Positions 55,992 to 64,000 of a DNA stretch of 64,000 nt are shown here, in pieces. The position numbers and the translations under genes were made by a program. The stretch is from Plasmopara viticola (Eukaryota > Oomycota > Peronosporomycetes > Peronosporales > Peronosporaceae): positions 682,001 to 746,000 of the forward strand of contig MBPM02000036.1 in NCBI GenBank assembly GCA_001695595.3, given 5' to 3'. Position 1 is the stretch's first letter, and each line of letters opens with the position of its first letter. The notes beneath the pieces were generated by a model, which made no database searches, was not told where the DNA came from, and saw nothing but the letters and a program-made list of their open reading frames with translations.

Positions 55992-58326
55992 ATGAGAGCT
56001 CCGAAGGACCCGGGCAAGGTGAAGCCACCGGATCCCGCGCCACAACCGCCAGACCTGGCAACCGAGACAGGAGGTGCCCCGACAACAGCAGAAAGCGGTG
56101 GGAATAGTGACGACGGCCCGAGCCAAGATTCGTTCGCTGGCGAGGCCCAACATATGTCGAAAGGACCAGACGACGATATGGAAGGACCAGGGCTCGAACA
56201 ATCTAAAGCTTCAGTCGTCGACAGCCCAACAGCAGATGCAAATGTTAAGATTGAGACTAAGCCGTCAGTGCATCAACCAAACGCGTCAAACGGAACAAAG
56301 CAGCATAGAGCGGCGACGCAGATGAGAGACGCCGCCGCAAAGCCGGCTGCCGGAGTGGCTCGAGCTGACACGACCGATGCTTAACCATACGAAATGTTTG
56401 ACGCGGTAGTGGCCGAGATGAAATGCTTTCCGGAAGAGCTACCACGCTCGTCCTGGAAAATAACGATTAGAGATTTGTATTGCATTGCGCATGACAAAGT
56501 CTCGATAGATAGGGACTTGATACCCAGTGGGAAGCAGCGCTACCCAAAGTTAAAAGGAGATGAGAAACTGCTCTTGTGCAAGCTGTTCAAGGAGCTCTGT
56601 GTAGTGGGGAGCGGATCGTACAAAGAATGGGAACGCCAGGCTCAAGCAGCAACGTAGGATCTCTATAACACGTTCTGGCCGTTCAAAACGATCATGCATA
56701 GGATGATCAGCAAGGTCAAGTGGGCGACGACAAAATCACTGAACCAATGGGCAGCGAAGGTAAAAGGCGACCGACGAGTGGCCTCGAACGAAATCGAAAC
56801 TACAGACGAAGTCTTGTATTATCAAGACTTCATGTTCAACCCGGCAGCCTACTCACAGACTGAAATAGCGGCGCTTCGGGCAATCTGTACGCAGCAGGCT
56901 GCTGCGACAGTGGGATACGGACTACGACCTGGCTCAAAGGATGAATGGAAAATCATTGGAGGCCTAGTGGAAGGAACTATTGTGTGTCGACGGGCTCCGG
57001 CATTTCTCAAGAGTGTGCTAGACTCGCAAGAAAGGCTGCGGCTCCACCGGACCATCCAAAGCCAGGTTGAAGGTGAAATTCAGCTTCAGCTTCGTGGACG
57101 GACAACGATCCGGTCGTGTCGACAACAAACGCGCACGATTCAAAAAGATATCCGCGTCGCGGCTAAAGAGTTACGTGCTAACACGCCGGAGCTGCGTAAG
57201 ATGTTGAGCTTGGTCAAAACGATCAGCTACAACCATGTCACACGCAGTGTGCATTTTTTCTTTTTTGGTCGGGCGACAGCGAGGCAATTCCAGCATGTGC
57301 CGGTTCCCCTTCAACAGGATCGTGTACCGTCTCGCCAACACACACCAGTCTGACTACGGCTCAGTGTGGGCTCGTCAGCTTAGAAGAGCTGGAACGAGGT
57401 TGACGCAGCAGCGTAAATACGAGGTGGACATATATAATGTTACGCGCTTTACGGATTTGAGCCTGATATCGGCGTACCTGCAGCGACAAATTACAACCAA
57501 GTTTGACTTGGAGGACATGGATCTATGTCGTCCGGATTCTAGAACTTCGACGAAGCGGAGGCTTACAGTGCACTCCACCGAATGCCCTGAATCTCTCCGG
57601 GATATAGTGAGAAACATGTGGTACGGCAGGACGCTGGTGCTGCAGCACCCTCATATGAGACAAAGACTGCAATTTCTAAGGTGCGGAAACCTGGGCCATC
57701 CCATGGTAAGATGCAATTACACTGATACTCAGCTTCTTGGATCAGGAAGCCGGGTGGCCCTCGACAAAGAAGTTGCTGAGCTGGAAGATAGAATGAAAGC
57801 TTTTGCTAGTCTAGATGAAGTAAAAGAGGTAACGAAGAAACGGCTAGAGCTGCAACAGGACGCGCAGAAAGCAGCCCAAGCAGCGATGTCACTAGCTCGA
57901 CCCGCGCAGAAGCCCTCACCCTGTGAACGGCAACTAGAAACAGCAGCCCCGGGGTCACCCGGAGTATCACACCAGCGTCACTCGACGCAAGAGACGCCAG
58001 TGCTACCGGAACCGAAAAAGAAGTGGATAACGACTCCATCGCGGAAGGGCAGGACGCTTTATGCTCAAGCAGCCGCTTTTCCGCAAAAGATGGAAGTCGA
58101 CCGGTCCAGGTTCGACGTGATGGCAGGCGATGACGATGACGATGACGAAGTGGTTGAGAATCATTTTGACCGTCGACTCCGAAGTATTAGGCCCATTGAC
58201 ATTCCTTCGGATAACGACCTGGAGGAAAAAGCACCAGTACAGATAACTCCAGCGGAGAAAGCGAAGCTGCATCTCGTGCAGGTGAAACCTCCGAAGCTCC
58301 TTACAGTGTCTCAACTGATGGGGTGA
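55992..58326 (+). pseudogene. LINE copy C ORF1
   Basis: ATG at 55992; in-frame TAA after DTTDA (56382-56384) and TAG after QAAT (56655-56657), then 56694-57353 open and, after a frameshift near 57320, 57235-58326 open. The zinc knuckle has lost its first Cys (FLRCGNLGHPMVRC). Coiled-coil region (DKEVAELEDRMKAF) near 57765. Ends at TGA 58324-58326 just before the OTU part. Confidence 0.7.
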
Positions 58327-58329
58327 AAT

Positions 58330-60430
58330 GTGCGGGAGCGAAGGGCTCCAAGAACAGCGATTAAGCAGGCCGCGCAGCCAATGGGCAAGCCGGCGCAACC
58401 AGAAAGGTACCCTGGGGAAGAGCTAAAAACTTTTTCCGAGATAGAAACCACTCTAGCTCTTTGTCAAGTGACTACCCCAGCCACAGGTAATTGTATGGCG
58501 ATGGCGCTAGCTCAAGCTCTTGTGGACAATGACTTGGCATCTCAAAATGACAGTCTGGAAGCAATAACTCGGAGCTTGAAGCAAGGAATATGTAGGACCG
58601 GTCAACTGCATTTACAAGAGCAGTTTAATCACTACGTGCGCACAACAACGCTCGTCAACGTCCAGCGTGGCTGGAAAGGCATGAAGCCACAGGAATCTAC
58701 TAAGCAGTTTAAGTGGTACTTGGAGGAGTACGCCGCTTCACCGTCTGACCGAGAGGCGGTTATCCCAAGGTACAATTGGGAGTGCAGTGAGCTATTGGCA
58801 ATGGCGGCTAACTTTCTGCAGCGTGAAATCTTTGTCTTGGCATACATTACAGATTGAAAGAAGCAGTTGTATGTTCATTGTACAAACCAAGTACAACTCA
58901 GCGTGGAAAGGAGACGGTAAAAATCGGACAGCACATTCCGCTACAAGTAGGGAAATGCACTGCTCTCATTCGTCTAGCAAAGAAGCGAGGGATTACGTCG
59001 CCACTAGTCATCAGGCATTGGGGCGACCATTACTCGGCGTTCATTCATAAAAGGAAGCAGGCTGTAAAGCAGCCGACGCCAGCTGATGCAGCAGCCATTA
59101 AGCCGCTAAGTGAAGCTCAAGCACCAGGTCAAAGTGAGGACGTCCAAGCCAGGGATCTTTCTCGGGAAGGACGGAGTCACTCGCAATGGGACGGCAACAT
59201 CGCCGAGCTTCGAATCAAGCGCGCTGGAATGATGATCTCGCACGACCTCAAGTGTGACATCCATCTGGTCTTAGAACAGGCGGATCCAACACGATACATT
59301 GAGCTGTTATCGTTCCTGGGCAACGCCGCGTCTCGACTCTCACTTCCCGAAAGAAAGCAATTGCAGGTGATGGACGTGTCTGCCGAGGCCTCCGGACGAG
59401 GTAGCAGCCCTCATGCAACAATATCAGATCCCGCATGAAACGATGAGACAATGGCAAGCAGGGGATGCTAAAGCTCAGCAGGAAGAATGCGATCTGTACA
59501 TCTCTCCGGTCGCTGGTCTAGACGGGGATTTCTATTCATCACACAGGTTGTCCAGCGCCAATTCCGCGCATGAGAGCATGCACGTTCGAGGGACGACAAG
59601 CCGTGTCAAGACGACAGAGACCAAAGCATCTAAACGGCCGCACCCCTGACTCCAATGGAAGTGGAACGCATCCGCCGTATCATGAAGTCCAAGACGGAGC
59701 AATATCGTCGACTGTGGAGCCGATGACCGATGAGCCGATGTGGGGCGCAAGCAAGGCGAACCAGGAGCGATGCATCTCTACAAACTATGCAGAACGCTGG
59801 AAGAAGTTTGGCGAAGTGTGGCCGACAACAGCAACGGCATCATTTCCGCTGATAACGAGTACGGTGCAGGAGTGGCGATACACTGCACAACGAGAACCTG
59901 TCCAACTAGTCCTCATGTGTCAACTTTTCGAATTCCCTGAAAAAGTGCTCAATTCGTGGGGAGATCGAATACTCGAGGTCTGGACAGCAGCTTGGAGATA
60001 CGAATGTATGAACGGCCGTCTGGAAGCCTACCGAAGTCAGACAACCGACAGCTTAACCAGGAAATGGATTGACGAGTGGATGGCCAAACTAACGAGGCCG
60101 CTTCCGCAACATTTAGCCCTTCTCATTGACAACAGTGACGACTGGATACGCATGCGGAGCAAAAACTATGGGAAAGATCACATCCTTAAGCTGTGCGACG
60201 TTAAAAACAAATTACGTCTAGCGCAACATTTACTGTGCGCCGGCATCTACGAGAAGGAGCTTCGCGTACTCACAGGAAGCGAAGAGGAGCAGGATAATAG
60301 CTGCATCTCCAAGTTGACGCGGCACTTGCGCGCGCTCGACATGAATGCAGGATACCGAGAAGCTTATCCGGCATCCCGCCGCAATGAAGACTGAAGGGAA
60401 GTTGCCCGCTTCTTCTCTGAAGCTGTGGAG
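58330..60430 (+). pseudogene. LINE copy C OTU-type protease region plus linker
   Basis: TPATGNCMAMALAQAL with the Cys codon at 58492-58494, WECSELLAMAANFLQREI near 58780-58830, and HWGDHYSAF with His at 59028-59030: about 180 residues between Cys and His. A TGA after AYITD (58855-58857) plus a frameshift interrupt the domain. The linker continues to about 60394. Protease activity has been lost in this copy; the motif residues themselves are kept. Confidence 0.65.
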
Positions 60431-63400
60431 CGCGGCGGAAGGGATTCGGAACAGGAGTATTAAAGGCAGCCCAGAGCTCATAGCTGTAGCCCCAATGAGT
60501 ATGATTAATGGAGCGACAGATGACGTCTATGGACGTCATGTATATATGCAAGATCGTAAGCCAGTGGAAAAGAAGAGGCGCAGACGGGCACGATCCAACA
60601 ATCAGTGAAGATTGGAGACTCAAAACGTCCGTGGTTTTGTGAAAGAGAACAGATTGCGCTGGATGGAAGCCTTAAGGAGAGCACCCCGCCATGAAGCTCC
60701 TCTCGTGAGGATGATCCAGGAAACGCATGTCAGCACAGTAGCAGAAGCAGAGAAATTACAGAGGGATTGGAGACGTCTATGGGGCCAACAGTACCACAAA
60801 GACAGCAATCAGTTGTCGTATTGGAGCATCGGCAACACCAAAGCGGGAGGTGTAGCTATCCTTTTACATCCCAGCATAGCGGACCAGTATCATTATGGCT
60901 TCAAGATCGGTGGACGCGGAGGGTGATCGCAATCAAGCTACAAGAACGAACTCTTGTTAATGTCTACGCTCCGAACAGCCACCAAAAACGAAAGCTATTC
61001 TATGGGCAACTACAATTATGGCCTTGGGAAGATCGGGAGACAATCCTGGCAGGCGATTTTAATTGCGTCCTCAGTCCAGTGTTAGATAGGCTCGGAGGCA
61101 AGCGGACTGATCGTGCTGAAAGCGTGGCACTACCAGATTTACGTCGTCAGCTTCACCTGGAAGACGCCTGCACGCTTGCGGGGCAAACGGAAGATAGAGC
61201 AGACCAACTGGAAAATACGGAGTACTTCACGTATTAGAATCCGGAGACAGCAAGCAGATTAGACCGACTTTATGTACCGGATTTGTGGACGGCTAGAGTG
61301 CAGTGGTTATCAGTCCTCGAACCCTCCACACCATCGGATCACCAACGAGTAGTGATGCATTTAGCGGGAACACAGCCTCAAGAAAGAACCAATGCGAGGA
61401 AACGCGGGATTGTATACCCCATCTGATCATCTCAACCAGAGCGTGTACAAGAGGCGCTGCTAATTACCCTTGTTAAGGAAGGCATTGGGCGACAGGAGAC
61501 TGTTCAAACATGGGATAGCACGGTGCAAAAATGCGGAACGTGCATTGGCCGGCTCATCCAGCAAGAAAAGAAGAGGCGGAAGGCGTTCAAGCACAAATTA
61601 AACGTCCGGAGTCGAGTACACTTACTCACGAGAAAAGATCTGCTCGCGGTCACCATGGAAGAGCGAAAAGCTGAACATATCATCCATCTCGGCCAACGAC
61701 TAGAACGGACAACAGACCGCCTTCGGTGGGTTTTCTAGCGGGCGTCAAATCGGGAGCGTGATCAAACTATTGCAAATGTCCGGCACATTCATGGTGCAGG
61801 ATTCCAGAAATGACCCTAGCGACCAATTTTGCAAGTAAATGGTCTCCGATACTGGGCACTATTCACAGCAAGTTCCGGATGCTGACCTCGAGCGTGAATT
61901 TGATAAGTTCGTGCAGATACCTGCTGACCGGAAGCTTTCGCCAACGAACAACAACCTTCTCATGAATTTAGTAGTGGAGCAAGAGGTCATGGATGCAATT
62001 TCAGCCCTTGATCGGCACAAAGCAGCGGGCGCAGATGGTCTTAACAATGATTTCTTCAAGGACACACAGTCCATCTTCGTGCCAGCGCTCACGTCTATCA
62101 GCAACGAGTTACTCAAGGGAGGTGAGCCACCCCAATCCTTTCTGGAGGCTCTCATCCTTCCCCTCAAGAAGAACGGCGATTTGGATGATGCGATGGACTA
62201 TCGTCCGATCTCGCTACTCCGAACCGCGTACAAAATAGCTACCAAATAATGGCCACCCGAGCTCAGCGAGTCATGGGCAAAGCTATCGGGTCATCGCAAC
62301 AAGGGTTCGTCCATGGACGCCAAATGTTGAAGACCATGATGATGATGCTCTCTATCCTTGCCACAGCGAAAGCAGAACCGGAGCTTGCAGCAGCATCAAG
62401 AAGAGTAATCTTGCTGCTGGATTTCAAGAAGGCTTATGATACGGTCGCGCGAGAATTTTTGTTTCTCGTACTCCTTCGTTTTAAATTTTTGCCGATGTTT
62501 GTGCGGATGCTGAGGAAGCTGCATGATGGAACCACGACGCGATTTCTAGTCAACGGGGAGCTATCAGAACCGCAGGAGGTGGTATCAGGCATCCGTCAAG
62601 GCTGCCCGTTAGCCCCCCTGCTTTTTATTCTCGCAGCTGAGGTGCTTGCGTTAGCAATTCAGCAGGACGACCATACAGAAGGGATCCATGTGCCAGGAAC
62701 TAGAGGGAAGATTCACAAGTTCTCGGCGTTCGTTGATGATTCAAACGTCTTCCTCCAAGAAGCGCGTCAACTACCTCGAGTAATGACACTGGTGCAACGA
62801 TTTGGAGAACTTTCAGGCCTCCAAGTACAACCGACAAAGAGCAAGGCCATCTTTCTCAACACAGCGGTGGAGATGAAAGAAATACACGGAATAACAGTGT
62901 TTCCAGGTGGGAAGCTGTGCGATACCTGGGCTATCAAGTAGGCACCGGACCGCCCACGGATCCGAACTGGGCTGCCCGCATTCGCACAGTGCAAAAAAGA
63001 CTGGCAACAGCGGTGCAACTTTCAAACACCGTCGAGAATCGGGTCGTCCTCCTCAACGTCATCCTGTTGCCGTCTATTCTGTTTACAGTGGCTGCTTTCG
63101 AGATGCCGCAGTGGGCAGCTCCGGCAGAATGTTTATACACTTCGTTATGGCTCTATTTCATCTGTGCATGTCTAGAGCGATACAAAGGACGTATTTTTGG
63201 CCGCACAACGTCTCAGAGCTCCAACAGAATGATTATGCACTTCGTTAGGGCTCTATTTCATCTGGGCATGTCTAGGGCGATAAAAAGGACGTATCTTTGG
63301 CAGCCAAGCAGTTACGCAACATCCAAAATAGTTTCTCTGGCAGACTCCAACGAGTATAGCTACGAGCCGACACAAAACGAATCCGGGGCTTCTGTTCACA

Positions 63401-64000
63401 CCGAAGCAGGCAGGAGATGTCGGCCTAGCATCCTTCGAGATTGCGTGCAAAACTCAACGAGCGAAGCATGCTATTCAGTGGCTTGTACAACGGCACGAAA
63501 CCTACTACGCAGCATGGAGAGCTTGGGCCTTTCGTGAAGCAACCCATCCATGGACGAGTGGAGTCTCACCACGACACAAAAGCAGCCACAACCAAGGCAG
63601 CAGGACAAACGCACCGGGTAATACCCTGCAACAGCTCGTCGGTAGCTGGCTAGTGCCGGAGGAAGAAGAAGTAGCAACCATCCTGCAGCGGCGACAACGG
63701 CTGAAACAAATAGCAGCATCAGCGGCGAGCTGGACAAAGGACGGGAAATGGCGCGCAGTACTAAAGGAACCCCTTTCTGAGTTGATGCGAATGGGAACAC
63801 CAGAGGAAGAGACGTTTTGGCCCGCCTATCACTGAAACGATAATTCAGCCATTATAGATGAGACCAGAGCGATGCTAACGAGCAGGAAATACGATAGAAT
63901 CGTGAGCTGCACGCTGGAGGAGCTCCATATCACAAGAAGGAGCGATCGATTGTATACGATGCACATACCATACTCGACGGACATGGTCATCATCGACCAA
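60345..64000 (+). pseudogene. LINE copy C ORF2: endonuclease and reverse transcriptase
   Basis: Endonuclease motifs in several frames (QETHV, AGGVAILLHPS, NVYAPNSH, AGDFNCVLSPVLDRLGG, TPSDHQ). [66 protein letters not shown] (62732-62743; Asp codons 62735-62740), [12 protein letters not shown]. The 62249-62941 stretch is open. Frameshift near 62245, TAG at 62939-62941, TAA and TGA elsewhere. The zinc-finger end lies outside the window. Confidence 0.85.
63141..63340 (+). repeat. 100-bp internal tandem duplication in LINE ORF2
   Basis: TTCGTTATGGCTCTATTTCA at 63141 recurs, slightly changed, at 63241, followed each time by CATGTCTAG and a GGACGTAT block. Also in LINE copy B (about 30720-30880), so it is older than the duplication of the locus. 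The length of 100 bp is not a multiple of three. Confidence 0.8.

Larger units (their letters stand above)
48440..62243. repeat. Arm C of a large inverted repeat
   Basis: This is the mirror image of 1-13896. It begins at the MULE at 48449 and runs through W2, E3, the DNAJC11-like gene and the LINE. The LINE in this arm continues to 64000, beyond the part mirrored in arm A, because arm A is cut by the window edge. The end at 62243 is therefore set by the window, not by biology. Confidence 0.85.
55690..64000 (+). mobile_element. LINE copy C (non-LTR retrotransposon), 3' end outside window
   Basis: Plus-strand copy: ORF1 from 55992, OTU-type region from 58330, ORF2 from about 60345 to beyond the window. 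It has the best RT active site of the three (FVDDS). Stops and frameshifts in ORF1, the OTU region and ORF2 still make it non-autonomous. Confidence 0.85.

Noticed and set aside
1..64000. tRNA, rRNA or CRISPR arrays
   Set aside because: No cloverleaf with box A/B spacing, no rRNA-like blocks and no regular short direct repeats with spacers were seen. The only tRNA-related sequence is the copia primer site.
1..64000. Whole structure as an assembly artefact
   Set aside because: Arms and tandem units differ by many private stops, indels and substitutions. An artefactual copy would be identical. Allelic haplotypes wrongly joined cannot be fully excluded.

Overview
The window looks like a repeat-rich, gene-poor block of an oomycete nuclear genome, probably a Phytophthora or downy-mildew type plant pathogen. 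Evidence: several copies of a secreted tandem-WY-type effector gene, a second secreted WY-type family with a dEER motif, and a eukaryotic transposon set (an APE-type LINE, a Ty1/copia LTR element, Mutator-like elements and a SINE-like repeat). There is no bacterial-style gene packing, and no tRNA, rRNA or CRISPR array was recognised. Species cannot be named from sequence alone.

Layout. Arm A (1-13896) holds, in order: LINE (-, cut by the window edge), a broken DNAJC11-like gene (-), effector E1 (+, broken), effector W1 (+, broken) and a small MULE with a 9-bp target duplication. Arm C (48440-62243) is the same series in inverted order: MULE, W2 (-), E3 (-, the only uninterrupted full-length effector), DNAJC11-like (+), LINE (+, running off the right edge). 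The two arms form an inverted repeat of about 14 kb around a 34.5-kb centre. The centre contains two SINE-like copies (13942-14672), effector E4 (-) split by a copia element (17672-22424, TSD CCATT), a third SINE-like copy (23341-23650), and a tandem duplication with a period of about 16.8 kb. Unit 1 (23651-40509) is effector E5, an inverted effector 5' fragment, flank, a MULE carrying a captured PEP carboxykinase fragment, a nearly complete LINE and a DNAJC11-like gene. Unit 2 (40510-46455) repeats this but is cut within the LINE and fused to effector E7 (-).

How the parts relate. Three DNAJC11-like genes sit head-to-head with three effectors across 255-256 bp. E6 is a hybrid: its 5' end matches the DNAJC11-linked effectors E1/E3, the rest matches E5, which suggests the tandem units arose by unequal exchange inside effector genes. 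Of six effector loci plus two 5' fragments, E3 (544 codons) is intact, E7 is an open but truncated chimera, and the rest carry stops, frameshifts, a retrotransposon or rearrangements. E5/E5' and E6/E6' place the effector 5' end in inverted orientation at both ends of one locus, a geometry that could yield hairpin or antisense RNA.

Two element structures stand out: a Pack-MULE-like element (43433-45593 and 26625-28579) holding the 3' part of a PEPCK gene plus the 5' part of a FAR1-type transposase, and a LINE with an OTU-type cysteine protease domain between ORF1 and the endonuclease/RT ORF. All homology calls come from reading motifs; no database search was run. Boundaries of the LINE and of the conserved flanks are approximate.
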